A DNA stretch of 64,000 nt from a bacterium (GTDB taxonomy: Bacteria > 4484-113 > JAFGCY01), in the NCBI GenBank assembly GCA_020849855.1, contig JADZFO010000056.1, positions 52,015 to 116,014 on the forward strand, written 5' to 3'. The notes under the pieces were generated by a model. It was not told the DNA's origin. It was given only the letters and a program-made list of their open reading frames with translations, and did no database searches. Every line of letters begins with the position of its first letter. Position 1 is the first letter of the stretch. A program made the translations under genes and the position numbers. Below are positions 52,839 to 61,199 of this stretch, one piece after another.

Positions 52839-53969
52839 CTACTTGCGGCCGCCGCGGTGCACGGTAAAGCGCTCCCCGGGCTTCACGCTGGCCGCGAACT
52901 TCGCCATCAGCGTGGGGATCTGGTCCAGGTCGGCCAGGTCAACCGTCTCGCTGGGGCTGTGCATGTAGCGGTTCGGCGGCGAGAGAATTCCAACAGGTAT
53001 TCCGGCGCGAGCCGGGTAAATGCCATTGGCATCCGTACCGCTCGCCGCCGGGATCGGCACGCGCTGCAGCTTGATCTTCGCTGTCTGCGCCACCTGCTCA
53101 AGGCGGGCGTTGACCTCGGGATGGCAGCTGGGGCCAACCCGCATGCAGGGCCCTGCCCCAAGCTTGATCTCATTGCGCAGTGTCTTGCTGGTGTTGGGGA
53201 AATCGGTGGCATTCGTGACATCCACCACCAGCGCCACATCGGGGTCCCAGCGGAAAGCGCCCATCCGCGCTCCCTGCAGGCCGACTTCCTCCTGGACATG
53301 GCTGGCGGCGATCACCCGCACCTTGCCGCCCGTCTCGCGGTAGCGCCGCAGCGCCTCAGCCGCCGACCAGATGCCGATCTTGTTATCGCAGCTCCGGGCG
53401 CAGAGCGTGCCGTTAAGCAGCTCAACCGGGCCATGGTCGACGGTCGCGGTGTCGCCAACCCGCACCATCTTCAGCGCCTCTGCCTTGTTGGCGGCGCCGA
53501 TGTCTATGTACACATCGCTGATCCGCGGGGAGACAGCCCACTGCTCGGAAGTCTGCATGTGGGGGGCCAGCGCGCCGGTAACACCCTGCACCGGGCCGTC
53601 AGAGCTGTGCACCAGCACCGGCATGCCAAGGTACATCTTGGGGTCGATGCCGCCGATGCTGCTGACCCAGAGGAAGCCTTCCTCGTCGATGTAGGTCACC
53701 ATCAGCGCGATCTCGTCGCTGTGGCCCTCAAACATGACGGTGGTGCCGGCAGAGCCTGCGCGGCTTTTTGATGCTTCGGAATCCTGCCTGGCGCCCTTGG
53801 TGCTGCCGGGGTTGAGGATCGCGAAGGCATTGCCATAGGCGTCCGTCATGACCTCATCGGCGAAGGGGCGCACATAGTCCAGCCAGACACGCGTTACCGC
53901 GGCCTCATTGCCGCTGGGGCTGGGGGTGTTGAGAAGATCCCACAGAAACTGCTTGGCCTGCTTAAGCAC
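52839..53969 (-). CDS. M42-family aminopeptidase (FrvX/PepA-like)
   Basis: 376 residues from GTG 53969. Metal and catalytic residues of the M42 peptidases are visible: His/Asp in FEGHSDEIALMV near 80, Asp in SCDNKIGIWSA near 193, Glu pair in HVQEEVGLQGAR near 225, Asp in VVDVTNATD near 249, His in RYMHSPSETVD near 340. These cytoplasmic tetrahedral co-catalytic peptidases degrade peptides. A longer frame exists upstream but lies ahead of the promoter. A TANNNT 6 bases before fixes the start. Confidence 0.93.
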   Translation of the reverse strand: MLKQAKQFLWDLLNTPSPSGNEAAVTRVWLDYVRPFADEVMTDAYGNAFAILNPGSTKGARQDSEASKSRAGSAGTTVMFEGHSDEIALMVTYIDEEGFLWVSSIGGIDPKMYLGMPVLVHSSDGPVQGVTGALAPHMQTSEQWAVSPRISDVYIDIGAANKAEALKMVRVGDTATVDHGPVELLNGTLCARSCDNKIGIWSAAEALRRYRETGGKVRVIAASHVQEEVGLQGARMGAFRWDPDVALVVDVTNATDFPNTSKTLRNEIKLGAGPCMRVGPSCHPEVNARLEQVAQTAKIKLQRVPIPAASGTDANGIYPARAGIPVGILSPPNRYMHSPSETVDLADLDQIPTLMAKFAASVKPGERFTVHRGGRK

Positions 53970-53975
53970 TTCGGG

Positions 53976-53981
53976 ATTATA
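53976..53981 (-). promoter_or_regulatory. TATAAT of leaderless M42 peptidase gene
   Basis: A perfect TATAAT on the minus strand ends exactly 6 bases before GTG 53969. Confidence 0.65.
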
Positions 53982-54028
53982 TAGGCTACTGCAAAGCCCG
54001 GACCCTTGCGGCGCCGGGGGCAGGTGGC

Positions 54029-54274
54029 CTAGTTGGCCGCTTTCTTGTCCTTGCAGTTGCAGTGGCAACCGCAGCCTTCGGGCTTCTGCTCAGCGCCGTC
54101 TTTCTCGCCGCTCTGTGCGGCATTGCTGTCACTGCGGCTGGGCTGAACGGTGGCTTTGGCACAGGGATAAACGCAGTCAGGGGCAGCTTCAGCGTCCTGA
54201 TGCGCCTGGCTCCAGTACATGGCGCCAGTCAGGAACACCGCCAGTGCGATTACGGCCGCGACCAGTCTACCCAT
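54029..54274 (-). CDS. small membrane-anchored Cys-rich protein
   Basis: 81 residues: one N-terminal helix (LVAAVIALAVFLTGAMYW, 4-21), an exported linker with CVYPC near 34-38, a polar stretch and a C-terminal cluster GCGCHCNCKDKK (four Cys and one His within eight residues) suited to metal binding. GGAGGGG precedes ATG 54274 by 5 bases, so it is a real gene. Family unknown. Confidence 0.75.
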   Translation of the reverse strand: MGRLVAAVIALAVFLTGAMYWSQAHQDAEAAPDCVYPCAKATVQPSRSDSNAAQSGEKDGAEQKPEGCGCHCNCKDKKAAN

Positions 54275-54386
54275 CGTTTCCCCTCCGGGACAGCCCCTGC
54301 TGGAGCTGCTCCCCTGCTTGGCGCGGGATTATAGCGAGCCATGCGCTGTGAGCCAACTTGAACATATGTATAGTAGTTGGCCGCGC

Positions 54387-54659
54387 TTAGCGCTGGACCT
54401 CAAGAACCTTGCCCAGACTGACGGCATAAAACGGCTCACCGTCCCTGTCCACAAGCGTGCAGCCTTTGAACTCGACACGCGCAAATGGCGCATTCTTGCC
54501 GTAGCCGTTGCGGAAGTGGATCTCGCCGTAGCTCTTGCCGTCCAGGCGGCTGCTCCAGAAGGGCTTGACCGGCCGGTACTCCGTCCGACGGCGGCCGCTG
54601 CTGATTTCTTCGAAGCACTCCCTGGAGGAGTTCATCTGCAGGACTCGTTCTGTGCTCAT
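54387..54659 (-). CDS. ASCH-domain-like protein
   Basis: 90 residues. The block CFEEISSGRRRTEYRPVKPFWSSRL resembles ASCH domains (F-x-x-I-x-x-G-x-[K/R]-x-x-E-Y-R), followed by EIHFRNGYGKNAPFARVEFKGC. ASCH is a PUA-like beta-barrel thought to bind RNA. AGGA lies just before ATG 54659. Assignment rests on the pattern only. Confidence 0.7.
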   Translation of the reverse strand: MSTERVLQMNSSRECFEEISSGRRRTEYRPVKPFWSSRLDGKSYGEIHFRNGYGKNAPFARVEFKGCTLVDRDGEPFYAVSLGKVLEVQR

Positions 54660-54693
54660 CTACCGTTCCTGGGGTGGATTGCCCTGAAGCTGA

Positions 54694-55014
54694 CTAGCTC
54701 TCCTTGCTTTTGCTCGCGCTCTTTGCGCTGCTTTCCGGCTTGGCCGGGGCAGGGGCGGGCGCAGGATCCGCCGCCGGGACAGCAGCCGTGCCGGCCTCAG
54801 CCGCGGGCTTTTCCGCCTTGGTGCTGGAGCCGCCGCCGCGGGAATCCGTCACATAAAAGCCGCTGCCCTTAAAGGCGATGCCCGCAGCGCTGAAAACCTT
54901 GACTGTCCGGCAGCTGCCGCAGGCCTTGCAGCGCGGCTTCAGGCTGGAGCCCATCGGCAGGTCCTGCTCGAACTCGCTGCCGCATTTTTCACACTGAAAG
55001 TCGTACCAGGCCAT
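54694..55014 (-). CDS. FmdB-family zinc-ribbon protein
   Basis: 106 residues from ATG 55014 (GGAGGAG 3 bases upstream). Zinc ribbon MAWYDFQCEKCGSEFEQDLP ... PRCKACGSCRTVKVFS supplies two Cys pairs; SGFYVTDSR follows, as is usual for the regulatory-protein FmdB family. The tail from about 60 is a disordered Ala/Pro/Ser/Lys stretch. Often a single gene of unknown role. Confidence 0.88.
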   Translation of the reverse strand: MAWYDFQCEKCGSEFEQDLPMGSSLKPRCKACGSCRTVKVFSAAGIAFKGSGFYVTDSRGGGSSTKAEKPAAEAGTAAVPAADPAPAPAPAKPESSAKSASKSKES

Positions 55015-55200
55015 GTACTCCTCCAGACGGCGAGATGAAGCTGAGCGTCTGGCGCGATACATATACCCTATGTTCAGCGGCTTATTTCTGATGAGAAGCC
55101 GAAACCAAACAGCAGACTGCTGGTCTTAGCACTGAACCCGTGGGATGGGTACGGCGCAAACCAAAAGAGGGCCTGCCTCAGGTTGCCCGAAGGATTGAGT

Positions 55201-55614
55201 ATGCGTGCTATCTGTCTGATGCTGTGTCTGCTGAGCCTGCTGCTGTTTGGCTGCGGCAGCAACGGAAACAACGCAGCGGCGCCCAACAGCGAGCTGACTA
55301 TTGAAGCCCTGCCGGCAATGAACGTGATCTCCAGCCCGGATGACCGCGGAGCGATCGTCATGAGCGTGGGCCAGCAGCGCTTTCTGCGCGTGACCCGCAC
55401 GCTGCGCAGCACCGGCCTGCCCGATGAGAAGTTCAACGTGACGGCCGATGTGGACGTGAACTTCTCTGATCCGGACGTCGCGGCCTTTGACGCCAACGGC
55501 CGCCTGACCGCCCTGGAGGGTGGCTTCACGGTTATGGAGCTGGTCTACCGCGACGACGACCTGGATCCTACCGACGATGACAACGTCTTCCTCGACATTA
55601 ACGTGACACCGTAA
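55201..55614 (+). CDS. small lipoprotein with Ig-like domain
   Basis: 137 residues from ATG 55201 with GAAGGA 6 bases upstream. Signal ends LLLFGCGSNG. The mature part resembles a bacterial Ig-like (BIG2) domain: VGQQRFLRVTRTL, FNVTADVDVNFSDPDVAAFD, GRLTALEGGFTVMELVY. It precedes the dockerin-like lipoprotein gene by 131 bases on the same strand. Confidence 0.78.
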   Translation: MRAICLMLCLLSLLLFGCGSNGNNAAAPNSELTIEALPAMNVISSPDDRGAIVMSVGQQRFLRVTRTLRSTGLPDEKFNVTADVDVNFSDPDVAAFDANGRLTALEGGFTVMELVYRDDDLDPTDDDNVFLDINVTP

Positions 55615-55745
55615 GCGTGTCGCGGCAGCGAACAAGGCGGCTGGCGCATCGAGCCAAGGGCCCGGATGTGCCGGCCGTTTTGCCGTGCCGCGCGCCACCC
55701 TTTGTGGCATAGTATCTTTGCTGCAGCTCAGCAGCGGAGGGACCT

Positions 55746-58256
55746 GTGCTTCTGTCCAGACTGTCTTTCATCTTCACGCTTCTCCTGCTTTCGGCTTGCA
55801 GCCTCGCCTGCGGCCGCACCAGTGCGCAGTACGAGCTGGGCCACCTGAGCGTTAATGTCAGCTCAGTTGGCGACAGCCAGCTCCAGACAGACGATCTGGA
55901 TGTGCTGACCCGCCCGCTTGGAGATTCCCAGTACGAGCTGCTTATCCGCAGCAGCAGCCCCTCTGCTTCTTCCGCCCTGCTGGAGGCCAGCTTTGACCCG
56001 GCTTACCGCGTTAGCGCATTCCAGGCCGCAGCCACGCAGCAGGCTCAGCTCAGCCTGGTGGTGACCGACCGGCCCGGCCTGCTTGCCTTCGGCGTCATCA
56101 TGCCTGCCGGCAGCAGCCTGCCCGCAGGAGAACTGCTGCGCTGCACCATCAGCCCCGCAGGCTCTGTCCGCGGCGGCGCAGCAGCGCCCGGCGCCCTGGG
56201 CGGCCTGGTCAGCGACCTGCAGCTGCAAAGCGGCGCCGGCGCCCCCAGCCTGGACTGGAGCTATGTCAACCTCGGCGACTACAACCAGGATGGCGCGGTA
56301 AGCGTGGCTGACCTGTCACAGATCGGCATCCATTTCCAGAAGAGCGGTCCCTGGGACTACTCCGCAGTCGAGAGCGTGGTGGACGGCACCCCCGACGGCG
56401 TGATCTCTGTCGCCGACCTGACGCCGATCGGCATCAACTATCAGCGCAAGGTCAGCGGCTACCGGATTGTGCGCTCCACCAGCGAGCAGGTCAGCTCTGC
56501 CAGCGAGACCGAGCTGGGCAGCGTGGCCTTTGCTGCGTCTACCGGCGGAACCAGCACGCGCCGTCGCTTCTTCTTTGAGCTGGCGCAGTCGGATCTGCTG
56601 GCCGGCACCTGGCTGGCGGTCCAGCCGATTGACAGCTCGGACAGCAGCAGCGGGCCCTACAGCAACAGCGTGGAGATCGTCGACAGCGCTGATACTACGC
56701 CGCCAAGCTGGCCCAATGCCGTGGGCATCCAAAGCGCCCTCCCGGGCAGCCAGCAGGTCACGGTGGCCTGGGAAGCGGCCGTCGACGCCGACAGCCCGCC
56801 GGTCAACTACACGGTCTTCTACCAGGAGGGGGGAAGCCTGGACTTCGCCTCCGCGCAGAGCATGGCCGTCGCCGGACCGGCGCTGCAGGCCACGGTCAGC
56901 GGTCTCACCAATGGCCTGACCTACAGCTTCGCCGTCCGGGCCAGTGATTCCGCCCCCGTGCCGAATCAGGAAAGCAATGAGGTCGTTCTCAGCGCGGTGC
57001 CCGCGCCGGGCAAGGCCTTCAGCCGGCCGCCGGCCGGTGGCCAGCAGGTGGCGGAAATGGCCGGCTCGGAGCCCCAGCTGGTGGTCTTCCAGCAGGACAG
57101 CGATGACGCAGACGCCGGCGCCCCGGCGGTCTTCTGGCTGCACAACGATGCCGCTCCGGCGGGCAATCATCTGTACTGCGCGCGCTTCAGCGAGGGCGCC
57201 TGGCAGGAGCAGCAGCTCCTGGCCGCCTCAAGCTACAGCGGCCTGCAGGTTCTTCTGCTGGGCGAGGCTGAGGCCGCTCCGCTCTTCCACGTCTTCACCT
57301 ATGACCAGAACGCCGGCAAGCTGCTGCACCTGCGCTTTGGCCTCGATCTGGCCCTGGCGGGCAGCGAGGATGTCGCGCTCAACCCAAACACGGCCCAGGG
57401 CCTGACCCAGCTTAGCGTGGACTATTCCGCGGCGCAGGACAGCTTTGGCGTGCTGGCGGGCTACAGCGATGCCGCCAGCGGGGCGCTGCGCTTTAGCCAG
57501 AAGACCGGCGCAGGCAACTACAGCACCGGGGCGGATATTCACAGCGGCGATCCGGTGCTCAGCGCCAGCTTCGCCTTTGACCCCGCGGGCGGCCTGCCCT
57601 GGCTGGCCTTCAGCCACGGGACAATCGACACCTCGACAACCGTGGACTTCATCGTCAGCGCCCAGTACGGACGCTACGACGGCAGCGCCTGGACCCTCAG
57701 CGACATTGACTACCCTGACAGCCCGGTGCAGTTGCGCCTGGGCTTCAAGACCGACGGTACAGCCATGCTGGCCTTCAGCGCCGTCCGAGCCATCACCATC
57801 GCCAGCATCAGCGCGGATGTCCTCTTTGATGCAGTCGTGGGGACCTATAACGGCTCAGGCTGGGACTACAGCACGGTCTATACGGCCAGTTTTACTCCAG
57901 ACATACAGCTCTTCACCACAACCATCACGCTCAGCGAAGTCCCATCGCTCTTCTGGGCTGCGCGAGATGAGCTTTGCCTGGCTGAGATTGCCGGCAACAT
58001 CATCATCAGCAACCTGAGCCAGGAGATCAGCGGAGGCCAGCTGAACATCGGCGTGCTTTACCGCACAGCGGCGCAGGGCGGCTTCACGGCCAATACAGGC
58101 TACTTTGACGGCGAGCCAGGCCTGGCTTTCGATTGGGCCGCGGGCTCAGGCGGCCCTGCCGCGGCCTACATCGGAGCCGCCATCCTGGATGTGAACGAGC
58201 TGCTTGCCGGCAACCTGGGCAGCTCGGGAGCGCTGCTCTACTGGTCGGCTGACTAG
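55746..58256 (+). CDS. dockerin-like, FN3-containing lipoprotein
   Basis: 836 residues from GTG 55746 (GGAGGG 4 bases upstream). Signal ends LLLSACSLACG. Order: a cohesin-like beta domain near 30-150; two dockerin-type segments near 175-240 (GDYNQDGAVSVADLSQIGIH; DGVISVADLTPIGINYQ); FN3 domain near 320-415 (NYTVFYQEGGSLDFASAQS); then beta-propeller-like repeats to the end. The DLTPIG-x-NYQ motif is shared with the giant lipoprotein at 10270, so both probably derive from one ancestor. Role inferred: surface assembly. Confidence 0.87.
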   Translation: MLLSRLSFIFTLLLLSACSLACGRTSAQYELGHLSVNVSSVGDSQLQTDDLDVLTRPLGDSQYELLIRSSSPSASSALLEASFDPAYRVSAFQAAATQQAQLSLVVTDRPGLLAFGVIMPAGSSLPAGELLRCTISPAGSVRGGAAAPGALGGLVSDLQLQSGAGAPSLDWSYVNLGDYNQDGAVSVADLSQIGIHFQKSGPWDYSAVESVVDGTPDGVISVADLTPIGINYQRKVSGYRIVRSTSEQVSSASETELGSVAFAASTGGTSTRRRFFFELAQSDLLAGTWLAVQPIDSSDSSSGPYSNSVEIVDSADTTPPSWPNAVGIQSALPGSQQVTVAWEAAVDADSPPVNYTVFYQEGGSLDFASAQSMAVAGPALQATVSGLTNGLTYSFAVRASDSAPVPNQESNEVVLSAVPAPGKAFSRPPAGGQQVAEMAGSEPQLVVFQQDSDDADAGAPAVFWLHNDAAPAGNHLYCARFSEGAWQEQQLLAASSYSGLQVLLLGEAEAAPLFHVFTYDQNAGKLLHLRFGLDLALAGSEDVALNPNTAQGLTQLSVDYSAAQDSFGVLAGYSDAASGALRFSQKTGAGNYSTGADIHSGDPVLSASFAFDPAGGLPWLAFSHGTIDTSTTVDFIVSAQYGRYDGSAWTLSDIDYPDSPVQLRLGFKTDGTAMLAFSAVRAITIASISADVLFDAVVGTYNGSGWDYSTVYTASFTPDIQLFTTTITLSEVPSLFWAARDELCLAEIAGNIIISNLSQEISGGQLNIGVLYRTAAQGGFTANTGYFDGEPGLAFDWAAGSGGPAAAYIGAAILDVNELLAGNLGSSGALLYWSAD

Positions 58257-58726
58257 TTCTCCTGCCGCGCTGTTAACGCAGTAAAGGGGCGCAATTTGAA
58301 TTAAGTCGCCTCATTGATGATATAGCTTTCAGAAAGTAAAGTAGCATTGGCATGTTTGAGTGTCCAGCTAAACATAGTCTGCATAAGCTTACAGGGCAAT
58401 TCAGTCCTGAAAGTTGGCCACAACATAAATAGTAGAATGATTCGCAGGTACACACTTAGTGCACTTTTTAGGGTACACATTTATTTGCGCGATAATTGCG
58501 AAATTTAACCCCCAATTGCTTGGAAAATGCCAATCTTGCAGGCATAATGCTGCTGTTACGGCCAGTGGCCGGCGGACCGGGGGAAGAGCAGCCTGCAGAC
58601 TGCGCTGAGATGGTATCTCGGCCGATGCATAAGCAGGCCTTGCCGGTAACCCTGCCAGGACGGCAGCGGCTCTTCGAGGTTCGCTCTAAGTACATCCCTT
58701 GTTGGGAAAAAAGCGGAGGCTTGTTC
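58257..58726. other. AT-richer leader region, no gene
   Basis: 470 bases with lower G+C in its first half (58320-58560) and no convincing gene. The right part is a promoter and a leader of about 170 bases with stem-loops such as CTGAGATGGTATCTCGG (58611-58627). Confidence 0.55.
58520..58548 (+). promoter_or_regulatory. promoter of the FN3-repeat lipoprotein gene
   Basis: TTGGAA (58520-58525), 17-base spacer, CATAAT (58543-58548). The leader to ATG 58727 is about 170 bases, unusually long here and possibly structured. Confidence 0.55.
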
Positions 58727-60772
58727 ATGTTTGCTCATTCACGATGGTTCCTTCTGGCGGCCATCCTGACACTGCTCTTTGCGGCCGCGTGCGGCAGCAG
58801 CGGCAGCAGTCTGGAGAATGGCTCTGGCAACGGGCTGGTGGCAGGCAACAGTCCGGTCAGCGATGGTGGCGGCATTCTGCCCAGGCTGCCCCTTGAAAGC
58901 GGCAATGGCAGCCGCAGCACCTCTGCCGGTGAAGGCAACGGCGTGGTCCTGGGTAAGGACTTCCTGCTGCAGCACAACGGCCTCGTCGATGGTAATGCCC
59001 TGCGCCTGGCCTCCATGGAAGGCGAGGGTGGCATTGCCTACGGCATGTACCGCTTCGAAGGCCTCAGCGGCAAGAAGCCCCTGGGCCTGAGCTGCGACAC
59101 CGCCCCCGATCCGGATTCCAAGTTCTTTGTCGCAGTGGCCAACTACACCGACATGACCTGGGAGTGGTTTGGCCCCTTCGCGATCCCCGAGGCGAACATC
59201 GCGCTCGGCGAGAGCAGCGACCGCTATATCACTGAACTGGGTAACCTCTACTTCCTGGTTCTCACCGAGGGCGGCAGCGCCTGCACGCACTTCGAGGCCA
59301 GCCTGAACTGGCGCGACGCCGACCCGATCGGCGACGACGACATGCCGGGCGCGCCCTTTGAGCTGACCGCCAGCGATGGCGAGTTCAACGATGGTGTCAG
59401 CGTTACCTGGCTGGGTGGCGAAGGCGCCAGCGTCTTCGAGGTCTGGCGCCGCCTGCACGAGGCCGAGGGCGAGGCTGAGGCCTGGTCCATGGTGGCCGAG
59501 GTCGAGGCCAATGAGTACTTCGACACTGATGTTGATGCCGGCGTGAAGTACCGCTACAAGGTGCGTTCCCGCAACGAGCATGGCAGCAGCGCCTACAGCA
59601 ACACCGACAGCGGCTTCGCCGGTGAAGGTGGCGGCGGCGGCGATGACTGGTGCCCCAGCGAGCTGGCCGCCAGTGACGGGACATCGACTGAGTATGTTGA
59701 GCTGAACTGGAACGCCGGTATCGGCGAGGTGCACCAGTTCAAGATCTGGCGCCGCGCTGACGGTGGCGGCGACTTCCAGCTCATCGCTGAGCTGGACGAC
59801 AACTTCTATCACGACACCACCGCCGAGCCGGATGTCTGGTACATCTACCGCGTTCAGCGCGTCGGCGAAGGCGAGTCCTGCTTCACCAACAACGATGAGG
59901 GCTACCGCGCTGGCAGTGTTGACGAGTGGTGCCCCAGCGAGCTCTGGGCTTCCGACGGCACCTATGGCGATGGCGTGAAGCTGGAGTGGAACCCGGGCAC
60001 CGGCGACGGCACCTTCAAGGTCTTCCGCCGCAGCAACCCCATCGCTGACTTCCAGCTCATCGGCGACACCCTGGACGCCAACTACTTCGACACCGCGGTT
60101 GATATCGGCGTGGAGTACGAGTACAAGGTCTTCAAGTTCGCGGGCGAGGAAAGCTGCCCGACCAACTCCGATACCGGCTGGCGCGGCGAGGGCGGCGACG
60201 GCTGGTGCCCCAGCGACCTGGCGGCCAGCGATGGCACCAGCTCCGGCGGCGTCTGGCTCGAGTGGAACAAGGGCAGCGGCAACGGCAACTTCAGCGTCTG
60301 GCGCCGCGTGGCCGAGAGTGAGAACGAGTACGCCCTGGTTGAGGACGGCATCACCGGCAACGAGTTCCTCGACGCCAGCGCCGAGGCTGGCGTGGTCTAC
60401 AGCTACTTCGTGCGCAAGCACCTTGAGGGCGAGACCTGCGACACCAACTTCGACACCGGCTACCGCCAGGTGACCGTTGACGACTGGTGCCCCAGCGAGC
60501 TCTGGGCCAGCGACGGCAGCTACAGCGACAAGATCCGCCTGGAGTGGAACCCCGGCGTCGGCGACGGCAGCTTCAATGTCTGGCGCAAGCGCGACGGCGA
60601 GGGCTTCCAGTGGATCCTGCTGGGCAACACGGCCGGCTCCGACTGGAACGACACCATCGAGCTGGATGGCGGCGTGACCTACATATATAAGGTCGTGAAG
60701 CTGGGTGTTGACGGCGAGTGCGCCTCCAACACCGATTCCGGTTTCCTTGGTGACGGCAACCCGATGGGTTAA
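58727..60772 (+). CDS. FN3-like repeat surface lipoprotein
   Basis: 681 residues from ATG 58727 (GGAGG 7 bases upstream). Signal ends LLFAAACGSSG. The shared module lies near 85-195 (FFVAVANYTDMTWEWFGPF). Then about five FN3-like repeats of roughly 90 residues begin with FELTASDGE, then WCPSELAASDG-type openings, each holding L-x-W-[N/E] and ending with a Y-x-Y-[K/R]-V strand and a second Cys; Cys is conserved at two places per repeat. Paralogous to the gene at the right edge. A terminator follows. Confidence 0.88.
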   Translation: MFAHSRWFLLAAILTLLFAAACGSSGSSLENGSGNGLVAGNSPVSDGGGILPRLPLESGNGSRSTSAGEGNGVVLGKDFLLQHNGLVDGNALRLASMEGEGGIAYGMYRFEGLSGKKPLGLSCDTAPDPDSKFFVAVANYTDMTWEWFGPFAIPEANIALGESSDRYITELGNLYFLVLTEGGSACTHFEASLNWRDADPIGDDDMPGAPFELTASDGEFNDGVSVTWLGGEGASVFEVWRRLHEAEGEAEAWSMVAEVEANEYFDTDVDAGVKYRYKVRSRNEHGSSAYSNTDSGFAGEGGGGGDDWCPSELAASDGTSTEYVELNWNAGIGEVHQFKIWRRADGGGDFQLIAELDDNFYHDTTAEPDVWYIYRVQRVGEGESCFTNNDEGYRAGSVDEWCPSELWASDGTYGDGVKLEWNPGTGDGTFKVFRRSNPIADFQLIGDTLDANYFDTAVDIGVEYEYKVFKFAGEESCPTNSDTGWRGEGGDGWCPSDLAASDGTSSGGVWLEWNKGSGNGNFSVWRRVAESENEYALVEDGITGNEFLDASAEAGVVYSYFVRKHLEGETCDTNFDTGYRQVTVDDWCPSELWASDGSYSDKIRLEWNPGVGDGSFNVWRKRDGEGFQWILLGNTAGSDWNDTIELDGGVTYIYKVVKLGVDGECASNTDSGFLGDGNPMG

Positions 60773-60796
60773 GTCCTGAATCTGTACTGAACAGGA

Positions 60797-60823
60797 GGGG
60801 CGGTCGCAAGGCCGCCCCTTTTT
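60797..60823 (+). terminator. rho-independent terminator
   Basis: GGGGCGG-8 bases-CCGCCCC followed by TTTTT, 25 bases after the stop at 60772. Confidence 0.9.
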
Positions 60824-61199
60824 CTTGAGTTAACGATTTTAACCAACCTTTAACCTGTTTAGAATAATTGTAATCACTACGGATTCTTGCCTGCTCTGGC
60901 CCTGTCCCGCATCAGCACTGGCCTCAGCTGCTGTCGCGGCACTTCTGTGCTGCTGTCGAGCTCGGCATAGTTCAAAAAACATTTAGAAGTTTTACCAAGT
61001 TGAGCCTTGATTTTAACCTAGATTTAGGATAAAACTTCGTCGGCAGTCTCACTGGTGCCGCCTGGCACTGTCTCGAGGGGCAAGGCTGTCAAGTCCGACG
61101 GGTTGCGCCGAGCGCGCTGGGTCTGGGAACGCTTAAGGGCGGCGTCTTCAGGGACCCTGGAACAAATACTGGCCCAAGTACCCGGTTGGAGGTTGGCTC
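60824..61199. other. AT-richer promoter and leader region, no gene
   Basis: No gene seen. A TAGGAT (61025-61030) with TTGAGC 19 bases upstream may start a leader of about 165 bases before ATG 61200. Like the previous gene it has a long G/C-rich leader. Confidence 0.4.

Noticed and set aside
58549-58726. cobalamin or c-di-GMP riboswitch in the leader
   Set aside because: I could not find the conserved B12 box or the GEMM core; only generic stem-loops are visible.
58739-60421. 560-codon minus-strand open frame
   Set aside because: Shadow of the FN3-repeat lipoprotein gene, no recognisable motif or ribosome site.
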